From Gambelia wislizenii (taxonomy: Eukaryota > Chordata > Lepidosauria > Squamata > Crotaphytidae), in NCBI GenBank assembly GCA_030847615.1, contig JAUMIR010000003.1, positions 54,607,001 to 54,671,000 on the forward strand: 64,000 bases of DNA. Reading direction: 5' to 3'. Made by a program: the position numbers and the translations under genes. Below are positions 45,121-56,483 of this stretch, in pieces (position 1 is the stretch's first letter; the number at the start of each line of letters is the position of its first letter). The notes under the pieces are model-generated. The model was not told where the DNA came from, did no database searches, and worked only from the letters and a program-made list of their open reading frames with translations.

Positions 45121-45300
45121 GGATATTTTCAGACCTGCCAAAATGCCGTTTTGCCGCGCAAGCAGCCTCCCGAAACTGCTGCGTGGCAAGGGTCTACTTC
45201 GGACGACGCTGTGCCTCTCGCGAAACCGTCCGTGTCACTTCCGTGAAGCTTGGGACGGCTCAGCGCCATATTTCAATCACGGAGGTTTTAGTGAAAAGGC
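45121..45300. mobile_element. One-armed relative of the palindromic MITE
   Basis: Starts GGATATTTTCAGACCTGCC, then GCAAGCAGCCTCCCGAAACT, TTCGGACGACGCTGTGCCTC and a central AATCACGGAGGTTTTAG. This is one arm plus the loop of the family at 2255-2583 and 54463-54772; the returning arm is absent and a SINE starts within a few bases. CpG-rich. TAT precedes it. Confidence 0.65.
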
Positions 45301-45307
45301 TAGCGCT

Positions 45308-45545
45308 CCAGAGTGGTGTAGTGGTTTGAGCATTGGACTATGACTCTGGAGACCAGAGTTTGAATCCCTGCTCAGCCATGGAAACCCACTGGGATGCCCT
45401 TGGAAAAGTCACACACTCTCAGTCTCAGAGAAAGGCAAGGGCAAATCCTCTCTGAAAAAATCTTGCCATGAAAACCCCATGAGAGGTTTGCTTTAGGCTC
45501 ATCATAAGTCAGAAATGACCTGAAGGCACACAATGACAACAACAG
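45308..45545 (+). mobile_element. tRNA-headed SINE with BovB-like tail (Sauria-SINE type)
   Basis: The head carries a Pol III A box (TGGTGTAGTGG, about 45314) and B box (GTTTGAATCCC, about 45358). The middle is GGAAACCCACTGGGATGCCC and the tail reads CATAAGTCAGAAATGACCTG, AAGGCACACAATGACAACAA. This is the known squamate design: tRNA-like promoter plus a tail shared with BovB LINEs. The site GGACTATGACTCTGG is the intact counterpart of the MITE insertion site at 54460. Confidence 0.85.
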
Positions 45546-45929
45546 TGAAAGGGTTGCAGTGAATTCCCCCCCCCCTTAAGCAATTAAATACACAGGAATC
45601 AGGGAGGGGGTGGACTTGTAGTTAAGACTGAATCTGCTTTGGTCTGTTATGTAATGCTATTCAAGTACATATCACATCGCACAAGTATGTTAATACTACT
45701 GGTCTTACAGTAGTAAATAACAGAAGTAGTTTGTTAGCTCAAATGATTAAAGTATATGGATATTTATGTACAACATCAGGAAACATGTGAAAGAAAGGAC
45801 TTACAAGTAGAAAGCAATGGAAACATTTGTTTCGATCAATCTTTATTGCTATTGTTCAAGCAATCAATAAAACATGGTCCAGATAAGAAAGGATGGAAGA
45901 ATATAGCTGAGAAGTCTGCATACTCTTTC
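45546..45929. other. No gene recognised
   Basis: C-run at about 45567-45576; otherwise unassigned. Confidence 0.45.
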
Positions 45930-46055
45930 TCTGAGGATGCCAGCCACAGATGCAGGCGAAACATCAGAAAGAAACTATTCCAGAACACTGCCTCACAGCC
46001 CGGAATAAAACCAAGGAAAATCTATGGACGCCGGCCATGAAAGCCTTCGACTTCA
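45930..46055 (+). repeat. Dispersed repeat, paired with 17950-18070
   Basis: GAGGATGCCAGCCACAGATG ... CTCACAGCCCGGAATAAAA ... CCGGCCATGAAAGCCTTCGA. The clearer of the two copies. Confidence 0.65.
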
Positions 46056-46278
46056 CAGTCTGCATACTAGCCTCAAGTATATATCCTTTGTCATCAAGCC
46101 AAAATACACACAAGCGTGCAGCTATTTGGTCTTTATGCCAAATGGTGGGCCATTGAACCAGTTTTCTGGATCTTTGATTTATCACCAGCACTTTGATAGC
46201 AGAGGAGTCTCACACTGATTACAACTGATGACTTAAAAAACACAACAACAGGGACTGTGGCACAGGAAGAAAGGGTTA

Positions 46279-47221
46279 GGACATTATAAGACAAGGCAAA
46301 TAAGGTGTCATAAGGATGCCTAATGATCATGAAAGGACAATACGTACCAGATGATTTCACCCTTTTGTGATCATGTCCAGTTAAAAAAACATACTTTTTT
46401 ATTGATGGCTCAAGCTGTCAATTGTTCCCTGTGGTGCTTTTGTGCTGGCATTGCCAGCGTTTGAAACTTCACACCAATGTACTCATGTGAATGCAGCGTC
46501 AATGGCCAGTCTGTTGAGAACACTTCCAAGTGAGATCATGATATCCCGGTAGGTGACTCACTTTTTATGACCCTCCCTGGTTTACTTGGAACCTTTTATG
46601 GAGATTTTCACATGGGGAAATTATTCCCCAGGGAGATCAGGACAGAAACAGGGCTGTTCCAGTAGCAGCGCCCCGTTTCACATGCCCCCTTCTTTCTCGC
46701 AATCTCCTGCTGTCTTCCCTCTGTGCTGCTTCCATTTCTCTTCCGGTAAGTTCTGTGATTTTTTACTAATGAAAGTTCTTTGTTAGTAAAAAATCACGGA
46801 ACTTACTGGGAGAGAAATGGAAGCAGCACGGAGGGAAGACAATGGGATATTGCAAGAAGGAAGGGGGCATGCGAAATGGGGCGCTGCTACTGGAACAGTC
46901 CCATTTCTGTCCCGATCTCCACGGGGAATAATTTCCCAGTGTGAAAATCTCCTGAGTGTGTTTCTGTGCTTTTTGAAACTTCTTGAGTGTTCTTTTGGCT
47001 TTTATTTTTGAATTTGCCATGCTAGGTATTCTCTCAAGAATCTGCAGGATTTCAAATGAGGAAGTGAATGGAGCTGCATTCACTCTTCATTCATTGCTGG
47101 GAAGACTTTTACTAGGATTACAGGTAAGTGTGGCATGAGGAGTTCTTTTGCTGGCATATAAATGGCAAAATTACACTGGCAAAAGAACAAGGTTTAGGAT
47201 GTGTGTGGTCTGATAAAGTCC
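46279..47221. mobile_element. TIR element with TTA target duplication, containing a foldback
   Basis: Left end GGACATTATAAGACAAGG; right end GTCTGATAAAGTCC (complement GGACTTTATCAGAC). TTA flanks both sides (46276-46278 and 47222-47224), a TWA duplication as in PIF/Harbinger elements. Removing the inserted foldback (46600-46952) leaves 590 bp. The interior is collinear with 44732-45120. No transposase. Confidence 0.8.
46600..46952. mobile_element. Foldback MITE nested in another TIR element (353 bp)
   Basis: Nearly perfect palindrome: arms of about 165 bp (GGAGATTTTCACATGGGG against CCCAGTGTGAAAATCTCC) around a centre at about 46772-46785. The flanks TAT and TGA are compatible with a decayed TAA duplication when compared with TTTAAGTATG in the unoccupied relative at 45046-45056. 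No coding capacity. Confidence 0.85.
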
Positions 47222-47461
47222 TTAATCCCCACTTCCAGTGCACTGTAGCTCTAATCCTGATCACCCCTGCATATCTCTTGTTGTTGTTGTTGTTTTGAAA
47301 GTGAAACAAAAAAAGCCAAGATGTGTTAAATGTTACAGACAGCCAACGTATCAGCAGAGCACATCATCTACTTTGGTCCTGCATACTTTTGTTTTTGCTG
47401 AATGCATAAACACAAGCCCATGCTCTATGGCAAGTTTTCTACAGGGCTGTCTTTAATTCTG
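47222..47461. other. No gene recognised; short (GTT)n
   Basis: (GTT)n at about 47279-47294; nothing else. Confidence 0.45.
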
Positions 47462-47635
47462 TACTTTGTTGTTGTGTATTTTCAAGTTGTTTTCAACTTA
47501 TGGTGACCCTATCATGGGGTTTTCTGAGGCTGAGTGTGTGTGATTTGACCAAGGTCACCTGGTGGGTTTTCATGGTCAAGTAGGGATTCAAACCCTGGTC
47601 TCCAGAGTCTTAGTCCATCACTAAGCTTCTCTAAT
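47462..47635 (-). mobile_element. tRNA-headed SINE, minus strand
   Basis: The minus strand reads GACTAAGACTCTGGAGACCA, GGGTTTGAATCCCTACTTGA (B box), the AAACCCACCAGGTGACCTTG middle and an ATAAGTTGAAAACAACTTG tail ending ACACAACAACAAAG. A shortened middle separates it from the copy at 45308. Confidence 0.8.
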
Positions 47636-49437
47636 TCTGTACTTACAGGACACCAACATCTATGGTGCTACATAGAGAGAAGAGATTAAAGCCATCCTCT
47701 CTGCTGTCTTGAATGAGCAAGGGGGAAAATAGCTTTCAAAAGCCTGTTGCAATTGTTGAAGATATTCAGATTGGCCTAAATCTAGTTGCTTCTCCCAGGT
47801 AGCGCAGACCCAGTGAATCAATTGCTAAATGGTAAAACAACTATTTACCATTTAAGTATGCAAACTCCATTCCTTAATAGGTTTACTCTAGGTAGATCTA
47901 GCAATTGGATTTAATCCATTGTTTGTATGATGCTTCTGTTAAAAAGATGTTTTGCCTTGAAATGTGTGGGAAATTTTTTAAAATGATTTTGTAATGAATA
48001 CATTGGCACAGTTGTTCTTTGGAAGGTGGTAGGGGGCTTGTAGAGACATCATTGGTAAACAGTGCTACATCGTTTTTTTTTTTTTTTAAGTATTCACCAA
48101 CAAACTGCACTGTGCCATCTATTGCTGTGCTTAGCAATGGACTTAGGTCCAAATAGGCCCATACAGTAAATGTCTATTTGTCATGTGATATCTTTAGGTT
48201 TGTGTTGGCTAAAAATATCCATGAATATCCCCATTCGGACCACCCAAATATCTCATCATACAATTCTCCAAGAAACAAATATAGTAAACTCTGGCCTTAA
48301 TCTGGCAGGAAGATCAGAAAGTGACCTTGAGTCTATCATTGCCTCTTGGCCTAATCTACTTCAAAGATCCAACATGGAAAAATAATACAGTAGCCTAGGC
48401 CCTGTTGATACTCTGAATTAGAGTAGACTCATTAAGTCAATGGAAATCAGATAACTGAACTCCCAATTTTACTCCCAATTTAACAATTGATTCAATAAAT
48501 CTACTCTAGTTGGGACTAACAAACAGGATTCAGATTGTGTGTGTGAGAGTGTGTGTATGCTGTCATGAGATGTTTAGTGGAATAGTGAGATATAAATGTA
48601 ACAATGAATAAGCAGCAAAGATTGTCAATGCTTATGAACCAACGTTAAATATATCTTAAGTGTCTGAATGTTCAAAGTAATCAATTCCAGAAGAAAAATG
48701 CAACTAAACTTGTCAACTTTTAAAAAACATAGACCACTTGCATCAAAACAAGCCAAGATATATATGGTGACATAAGGGAAAGCGGAAATGACAATACAGA
48801 AGCCCATTAATCATACCAATAAATTGAAGTAGAACTTGAGACAGAGTGTTCTAATTTAGATACTGCTGATTGTGTAGCTACAAAATGTTCATCTGGAAGC
48901 ACCCTTAGAGTTTGGACAACAAATTCAATTAGGCAGCAGGAAATTTAGATTAGGCTTTTTAATGGCTTCAGACAAAATTATGTGTTCTTATAATCTGTTA
49001 CATAAAAGCTGTCACAATCTCTCAGTTATTGAGACACGTTTATACTGGTGTAATTCAGGAGCTGAAAGGAACACCAATGCTTTTAAAGGTGCAATGCCTC
49101 TGCAGAGGTGTTGATCCCTAGATTGAATGACACTTTTTGGCTTTTTGTAACTGGTGTTAGGAACATCTGGAGTTATAGATTAATTAAATAGAGCTTTGCA
49201 CAGTGGCTTGACCCCCTGTTAAAAAGATATACATGTGTGCCATTTGCTTCAATTAAAAAGGAGCAACCAAACATCTAGCTGGGTTTACATAACAAAATGC
49301 TACCTTTAAGGAGATCCTAGCTCCATATCTGGAATTGTTATAATGCATGAATCCAATAGTTTATGCAGGAGAACTTGTCCATAGACTGTAGTCATAGTTT
49401 TCACTGTGGTCATGCGTAGTCATGCTATGTTTTGATG
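47636..49437. other. No gene recognised
   Basis: T-run at about 48073-48088 and a block at about 48405-48520 with AGAGTAGACTCATTAAGTCA and CTACTCTAGTTGGGACTA, which recurs diverged near 55250-55330 and 63795-63870 (old dispersed repeat). No coding signal. Confidence 0.5.
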
Positions 49438-49471
49438 ATTGGTCTTCTGTATGTATGTACAGAAGACCAAT
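49438..49471. repeat. Perfect 14-bp inverted repeat with 6-nt loop
   Basis: ATTGGTCTTCTGTA (49438-49451), loop TGTATG, TACAGAAGACCAAT (49458-49471). The stem has no mismatch. It lies outside recognised mobile elements. Length is too short for a canonical pre-miRNA. Confidence 0.9.
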
Positions 49472-50548
49472 TAGAAGTATGTATACAAGAGAGTTGACTA
49501 ATTAAAGTAAACCTAAATCCTCTTTCATTTAACTTAACTACAGTATCTCGTAACCATTCCATATAATGTCATAAAACCTCTTTAGAATATTCTCAATATT
49601 AAATAAAAATCTAATATGGAAAGCTAAAGACAACAGCAACTTGGCATTTTAATCAAATATCTTTACCACTAACCTTTTTTTATTTTCATTTGCTTCACTT
49701 CTGTGCATTCAGCTATTGTCCCAGCTTATAATAGTTGAAGGCATTTAAGAAAATACTGGTGGCAGTTGACTTTATGTGCATTTCTTAAAAGTAAACTATT
49801 GTACAGTGCTGGAATTCTAGGCAAACTTACCTGGAAGCACACTTAGAAGTTCAAGAGATTATGTACAGTTTTTTGTGTGTGTAAGGAACAGCTTCTGTCC
49901 ATAAAGCAACATGTGTTTATTATCCAGCCCACCTAGTCTTTCTGGAAACAATCATTTTTATGATCAATAGAACCTAGATTATCTCTGTGTGTAACCCATT
50001 CATAGTTTATTTGCAGGTCAGACTAGTAGAAGTGGACCAATTTGAAAACATGAAGCATAAACACTCTCTTATGCCTTCCCACAACCTTTGTCTTCAACCT
50101 CAAAATGTTATCATTTATTTTTAAAGCTGACATAAACACTCATTCTCTAGTTTTCAGAATAAAGTCTTCACATTCGAAATACAAAATATCAAATTATAAA
50201 TGTGAAATTTTGTCTATTTTGAAATCTTAGATCTTTCAGGATTACTTAATTCTCTGTTATTATTTTGGGTTTAGCAGACTTCACGTATGAATACAATACA
50301 CTTCCATTACAAAGTAGTACTGCATGTTAACTATCAAATGGAATAAAATAAAAAGACTATGAAATTCTGTGAACTATAATGCAGAATGACTTTTGGATAG
50401 GTCTGGGTGCTTTCAAAGCTTTTTGATAATTCCTCATTGAAATGCCCAAAGCACTGGACAAGCTCCCATTGAAGAAGGCTTGCTCAGCATTACAGATTTT
50501 TTTCTCTCTTCAAAGTCCAGACTCAGGGGAATGTTACATGTATCCTAG
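49472..50548. other. No gene recognised
   Basis: AT-rich unassigned DNA. Confidence 0.45.
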
Positions 50549-50685
50549 AGCAAGGGTTGGAAATGTGTGGCTGTGCAGGTGTTGGTGGACTACAGTTCCC
50601 ATCAATCCTAGCTAGCATCACCAATTATGAGGGAATATGGGAGCTCTAGTCCAAAATCATCTAGAGTAACACATGTCCCTCCTCT
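50549..50685. mobile_element. Diverged palindromic hAT-like MITE
   Basis: Left arm TTGGTGGACTACAGTTCCCA, right arm GGGAGCTCTAGTCCAAAATC, around a centre near 50610-50625. The pattern matches the widespread amniote palindrome with ACTACAACTCCCAT arms. Limits approximate. Confidence 0.6.
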
Positions 50686-51681
50686 GTGTTTTAGAGCATA
50701 CTATCAGTTCAGATTGTGTGATAGTGGATTCAAATGAGTTGTTAGAATAAATGCAATAGCTGTTTAAAAACTTAAAGTGAACATCTTCTCAGTCAGCAAT
50801 GAAACATTTGAGTGTAGTCTGGGGCCACACAGCTAAATACAAAGTTACTTCTCCTGTGTGAGTGTGATGCAGAATTTACCCACTTGTTCAATAAGCTGCA
50901 GGCAATGGCTTCTCCATGTATTTATCAATGCCAGGTGGTAAGATTTTAAATGCTACTGTTTAGCATTCTACCATCTGAATTATTTCTGAAACATAACAAC
51001 ACAGACTTCAAGTCAGAGGTTCATATATTTGGCACCTTGAAGGAATCCCATAAAAGTGATGTTTGAATCTATAAACCTTTTATTTCTAGCATTCATCTGT
51101 AGCCATAAATGGATTTTTTACAGATGTTTGTGTCAGAGAACACATTTCAAGCTGGCTTCCTTCCATATAGCTATGAATATTCTGTTATCTCTTTCTCTTC
51201 CTTACATTCTCTCATTGCTGTTTGTTGCTTCTTCCATTGCCAACATTTAGATTTTAAACTTCTTGAAGGAGAGGTGTGTCTGTTTGCATAAGTAAAGTGT
51301 CATATATATTGGTAGTATCACACATACACACATATACACATGTGTGTATGCATGTGTGATATCAAAACCATCTTGGATGTGCTGTGTATCATACTACTGC
51401 ACAGAGTTGTTCCAAGCGATTTGACTGTTTGAGGCCCCACCGTAGACATGGAAGCTAGCTGGATCAGCAGTTGAAACCTCTTCTAGCCCTTGCAGCAGGA
51501 TAATGGGCATTGCCATATCTGAGGCAGCCGGCTACTTTATGGACCTGGGATAGTTTGTGTGGCATACAAGGCTGGTGTCCACAAAAGGAACTGCCAGAAG
51601 GGTGCTACCACTGTCCTCCAGTATGTGCAACATGAGGAAATGCCTCCCTTAGCCAAATGGTAGGCTTTGCCCTCCACTGCA
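50686..51681. other. No gene recognised; CA/TG imperfect palindrome at 51317-51360
   Basis: ATCACACAT (51317) pairs with ATGTGTGAT (51352-51360) around alternating CA/TG sequence. Otherwise unassigned. Confidence 0.5.
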
Positions 51682-52192
51682 GGTCTTGTCTAGACAGACT
51701 GTTTGCCCCATCTTGCCCCCATCTTAGAGCAGTCCTAATGACACAGGGCTTTTGCCTCATTTTTGCCCCTGAGCAGTCCTGATTATGCTTGGAGAAGACG
51801 GGATAAAGCCCATTGAAACATTTCAGCAAAATACCTAGGACAAACACTTCCTTTTTGGAAAAATGGATTGGGCCCTGTAGATCTGCAGGAGCCCTTACAC
51901 CACGTTGGTCCATTGCTGCAACAGCCATCTGCATTGCTCTCTCCAAAGTGAGGAAGGAGTCCCACAGCACGTGAGCAAGGCTGGTCACATGCAGTGAACA
52001 TTGATCACATGCTGTGGCCCTCTTCCTGGCTTCAGAGAATGTGATGCCAACGGAAGCAGTGGTGGCTGCAGAGAAGCATGGCGGTCTGGACTCCATTCCA
52101 TTTCATTCAGGTAATGGGGGAGGAATAGGTATGATCAGGGCCAGAATATGCTGATGGCAAGCTGGCATATTCTGGCCAGTGTAGTCAAGGTC
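51682..52192. mobile_element. TIR element, family B, most complete copy (~511 bp)
   Basis: Left end GGTCTTGTCTAGACAGAC, right end GGCCAGTGTAGTCAAGGTC, imperfect complements that match the GGGCTTGTCTACACCAGCC terminus of the copies at 16186 and 20757. Shared internal text includes CTTCCTGGCTTCAGAGAATG and TTCAGGTAATGGGGG. The 163-codon minus frame (51605-52096) is open by chance over this noncoding element; it lacks domain features. Confidence 0.6.
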
Positions 52193-53369
52193 TTAGTTTT
52201 GATTGTAAAGGCACTATCTAAAGTGCTGAACCTTGAACCTTTTGAGTATTGGGTATAGCATCTTGGGTAACTTATTTGAAGTTCAGATTAGTGGAGTGGC
52301 TCAATAACCCTCTGTCAGAGAGCCACTAGAGAAGTGAATTATATTTCTGCATGTGTCCTGGAAAAGTAGAAATATACCTCTGAAGGCTGATTTTTTTTAA
52401 AAAAAAACCTTCACCTCTCTGTTAGTCTAATAACATATACAAACCTTGGACAAAGCAAAGTTAATTCTTTTCTTATGGATTTGACCTTCCTCTGCATCTT
52501 GCTTGATCCAATTTCACCTTCTGTTACAAATCTTGGGTTCCTTTTCTGATCTGAATTCATCCTTTGAGGATAATATAATGATATTACCAAAACATTATTT
52601 TACAGCCTGGAAATAGCTTTCATTTCAGATTTAATGCTATTACATGGAATTAGAAAAGCTTTTGCTTGCTTTGTGTCCTGTAGACCTTTGATATGTCACA
52701 AAGGTTATTTGACATCTTGAAACAGGTTTAGAATTGTTTCTGCACAGTCCTCATCCCTTCTTATATGTAATCAGTCTAGTATTTAAATATTCTTTCCATT
52801 TGCATTGGGTCTGTAGTGAGATCTCAGCTTGATTTTTTAAAGACCCTGCAGATTAGCAGAAGGTTACTGAGGTAACTACGAATCACTCTGCTAGTCTAAT
52901 TACTTTACACCATGCAATGATTTAGTTTTCTGCAGCCAGAAATCCCTCTTAGAATTAGCGGGAGACAATAATTTATGGGAAATGCTACATTTGGTGGATA
53001 CAGGGAGCTGGCACAATGCTTTAATACAGTGGCGGAATAGTGAGGCTCTAGATGGTTGCTCTGAAGATATTTCCCAGCATGTCAATTTGTGGACTTCTGT
53101 CAGCTATTGAGTTCTACAATTCTTAGGCAGTCAGCTGCTTATGAATGGTGGAAGACACATGGCATATTTCCTATACTCCACAAATAGAAATATAGCTTTG
53201 TTCTGGGGAGTAAAGAGAAAAACTTTCCTTTTTTTTGAAAAAAAATGATAGGAATACATAGCACATTATTTTCTCAAAGGCGCAAGGCCACAGTTTTATA
53301 ATGGGTAGAATCCTTTTGGTGTTTTAAGTTACCCTACATATGCAATTGAACATTTTCAGCTGAGACAGA
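52193..53369. other. No gene recognised
   Basis: AT-rich sequence with T/A-runs near 52392-52407 and 53228-53246. Confidence 0.45.
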
Positions 53370-53575
53370 ATGGATGAATTCAGTTCAAGTTTGTGGAAGT
53401 GGAATTGTACATGCTGTGTTGTTGTGCAAAGATGTGCATTGATGCACATACAATGTTCTCTGTGTACACTTTTTTTTTGCAGCTATGCATTGTGCATCCA
53501 GATGCATTTGCACATTTGTTCACGCAGCATCACAATTCATCAACAAGATAACATGGCACAATTGCCATGAAACTT
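53370..53575 (+). repeat. TTGTGCA-rich dispersed repeat, second copy
   Basis: Counterpart of 34381-34640, with GTTGTGCAAAGATGTGCATT, TGCATTGTGCATCCAGATGC and GCATCACAATTCATCAAC. Confidence 0.5.
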
Positions 53576-53753
53576 TGTGAATGAAAAGTTACATTCCCTT
53601 TCCTTAATATCTTGGCCACTATACAGTGAGATCGTGCTGCTTCCTCCTGTATGAATGGGGCTCTGCATGGTAAGAAGGAATCATCCTGAACCTCTTTCCT
53701 ATTGTTTTCCAGACAGCAGTAGACCTGGCCACTCTTGTCTCTTAACATCTGAG

Positions 53754-53841
53754 GCATTACTAAGTCTGGTGTTAACCCTCCCTCTGATGGTGTCATCTGG
53801 TGCGGTTTGACCTCTCTGCACCCCACATGTGCTGCCACTGC
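53754..53841 (+). repeat. Dispersed repeat, paired with 15701-15796
   Basis: See 15701-15796. Order of blocks is conserved at roughly 75% by eye. Confidence 0.6.
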
Positions 53842-54240
53842 TTAACATGTGTCTTTTCTATATACACCTTTGGACAGATATCAGCATGGGGAATCTTCAA
53901 ATATCTGCAAGACACACTAGCTGGTTCCCAAAGCTGCCATTTTCATTCTTCACAATCTCCTGAATTTCTTTGAGGGAAATTCATATGCTCGCTCCCAAGC
54001 CTAAACATCCACCTCAGCCACCATTACCACCAGAACAGCCACAGCGGATGATCAGAGTTTAGAAAAGTTTTTGGATTGTCTCCTTAGCATGGCACTGTGG
54101 GATCTGGACAGTTGTATTTTTTTTTAACAAAGTACCTTTCACAAGCTGATGTAAGAGGAAGAACATTGAAGGGTACTTTACTAGGGTTCACCTCAAACTT
54201 GGAGCTTGCACTGCCCTTAGAAAACTTACAAAATGCATAC
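53842..54240. other. No gene recognised
   Basis: Unassigned; T-run at about 54117-54125. Confidence 0.45.
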
Positions 54241-54330
54241 CTATTTATTTATTTACTTTATTATTTATAGCATTTATATCCCGCTCTTCAGCCAAAAAGG
54301 CTCTCAGATGGTTCAGGCATATTGTACTCC
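54241..54330 (-). repeat. Retroposon 3' tail (AAAT-rich), minus strand
   Basis: Minus strand reads GGCTGAAGAGCGGGATATAA followed by AAATAAATAAAT-type tail. This is the clearest copy of the GGGATATAAAT-(AAAT)n tail in the window. Confidence 0.6.
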
Positions 54331-54425
54331 TGGGAAAACAGTTGTGTCATTTTGTTTTGTTTCCCTTTCTTTTTTAAAATAAGCATTCCTATATAGGATC
54401 CAGATTAGACCACCATAGCCTTGGA

Positions 54426-54969
54426 GAGCAAGCATGGTGTAGTGATTTGAGCATTGGACTAAGGACTTTTCAGATGCCCCTTACCACGCAAGAAGCCTCT
54501 GTAACAGCAACGAAGCTGCTGCGTGGCAGGGCGTCCCTCTCTTGGCATCATCCATGACTGTTCCGGGTAGGATTGAGGGCAGCTGTGCCATTTTTTATTC
54601 ACAGACAACTTCTGTGAGTAAAAAATGGTGCGGACACCCTCAATCCTACCCGGAACAGTCACAGATGATGCCGAGAGAGGGACGGCATCATCCGAAATGG
54701 ACCCCTGCCGCACAGCAGCTTCATTACTGTTACAGAGGCTTCTTGCGCGGTAAGGGGCATCTGAAAAAGTTCTAAGACTCTGGAGGCCAGGGTTTGAATC
54801 CCTGCTTAGCCATGGAAACCCATTGAGTGACCTTGGGCAAGTCACACATTCTCAGCTGCAGAGGAGGGCAAAGGCAACCCCCCTCTGAACAAATCTTGAA
54901 AGAAAACCCATGATAGGTTCACCTTAAAGGTCACCATAAGTCAGAAATGACTTGAAAACACACAACAAG
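54426..54969 (+). mobile_element. tRNA-headed SINE split by a MITE
   Basis: Head at 54426-54462 (CATGGTGTAGTGATTTGAGC, A-box region) and body plus tail at 54776-54969 (CTCTGGAGGCCAGGGTTTGA with B box; TCACCATAAGTCAGAAATGA; ACACAACAAG). The 310-bp MITE between them sits precisely between two TAA copies. Removing the MITE and one TAA restores GGACTAAGACTCTGG, matching GGACTATGACTCTGG in the copy at 45308. Confidence 0.9.
54463..54772. mobile_element. Palindromic MITE, PIF/Harbinger-like, second full copy (310 bp)
   Basis: Ends GGACTTTTCAGATGCCCC and GGGGCATCTGAAAAAGTTC. Arms of about 140 bp fold around a centre near 54600-54615 (AAAAAATGGCAC...GTAAAAAATGGT). TAA duplications at 54460-54462 and 54773-54775. 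Carries GCAAGAAGCCTC and CGAAGCTGCTGCG, the same inner plan as 2255-2583. No coding capacity; open frames inside are artefacts. Confidence 0.9.
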
Positions 54970-56483
54970 TCTTGGGATGCCAGAAAAAATATATGTGACA
55001 ATGTTGGTATACTAAGAATCGGTAAATAATGAGGATGATTATTGCTGAGGATATGCAAAGAGCTGTTCTTTCTTAATTGATAATGATAAGTAATCATATC
55101 TGAAAGAAGAAAGAGAAAGGACTGTATAACTTTGTAAAGCCAGATCCATTTGTCAGGAGAAAAGTAGTGACATCTAACCTTACTAAACCAGAAAGTATCT
55201 TTCTATTATGGTAATAAACAGTGGTATAAATCCTATGGTTATTCCCAACTAGAATAGAGCCACTAAATCAATAAGATTTACCTATGTGTTGACTCCCATA
55301 AATGAGTCAATGGGCCTATTCTAACAGAGGCTAACCAACAGGATACCAGACAATATTTGGGATAGGCATCATTAATAAGTGGGTAAAATACTTTGTTATT
55401 ATCCTTCCTAGAGGTAAAAGTGATCAGAAAAAAGCCTTACTAACATACTTTAGGCTATCCAATAAAACTGTAATAGAAGAGCAGGGAACTGAACCTTAGA
55501 ATTGAGCCTTAATGCACTATAAAACTATCCTTCTTATCTGATATCCATAACTTCAGGGATTATTCTTCCATGGCTACTATAAATTGAGATGGAATGAGGG
55601 GATAGACCCAGATCATGTAAATTGGAATATATTTATTAAAGTCAGCAGAGCTATCCATATTTATGTCTGCTAAAATTTTAGTTTTTTATAGGATGACAAG
55701 TTGGCGCTGATCCTCACACTATAAATAATGATTTGGTTTCTAAAAGCATGGACTATTCTGAATAAACATAATCCTAAACTGAGCAGACATATTACAGATG
55801 CAGAGTCCTCATACCTGATTGCATAATTATGCAAATCTATGATGGAACCAAGGGTGGGGGAATCACTAGCTGCAATTTCATAACGCTCCTATTCCATGTC
55901 AGTGCTGCATATTACTGGCATCAATCAGTCCTGTTATGCTTATTTTCTTCTTACGGAAAGACAATTTGTATGATTTGGAAAAGTATAAAGAAAGTGGCAT
56001 GAATAAAAACATTGAAAAATTAATTGCAAATCTGTGTTGTCTGAACAGAATTTATAATGAAAAACACACTGCAGAATCAAAATTTAATGAATGGGATGAT
56101 GGCAGCACAGTTCCATTTACTAGGGGAAAAGAGAGAGAGAGAGAGCTGATTAGGTATTCTCACTTATCTATTTGACTCTGTGATACCACAATTTGGTTAT
56201 CAGGAAATTTCCTCTGTTTTCTGTAGCTTCTAAAATGTTCTTGTGAGACAAATAATTACCTGCCTAGTATTCTTTTTAATTGCTTGAACCAATATCAAAT
56301 GGTCCATGTACATATAATTTAGGAGCCTTTTTAAGAGTTAGAAAACCAGAGTTCAAGCTTAGATTGTGTGCCTGCCTCTATAGTTTTCAGTCATGGGCTG
56401 TACTCTTATCCTGTACCACACAGCTTCAACACCTTTGTCTTGGCAATTTTCTATGGAAAACCCTCTCAGAGAAACTGTTAATA
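54970..56483. other. No gene recognised
   Basis: AT-rich DNA; a piece of the AATCAATAAGATTTACC / GAGTCAATGGGCC old repeat lies near 55250-55330 and a GA run at about 56131-56142. Confidence 0.5.

Noticed and set aside
45308..45380. A functional tRNA gene
   Set aside because: A and B boxes are present but no cloverleaf closes; it is the head of a SINE.
51605..52096. 163-codon minus-strand frame as a gene
   Set aside because: It coincides with a TIR element having related noncoding copies at 16.2 and 20.8 kb; no domain features.
54459..54845. 128-codon minus frame as a gene
   Set aside because: It runs across a palindromic MITE and the split SINE.
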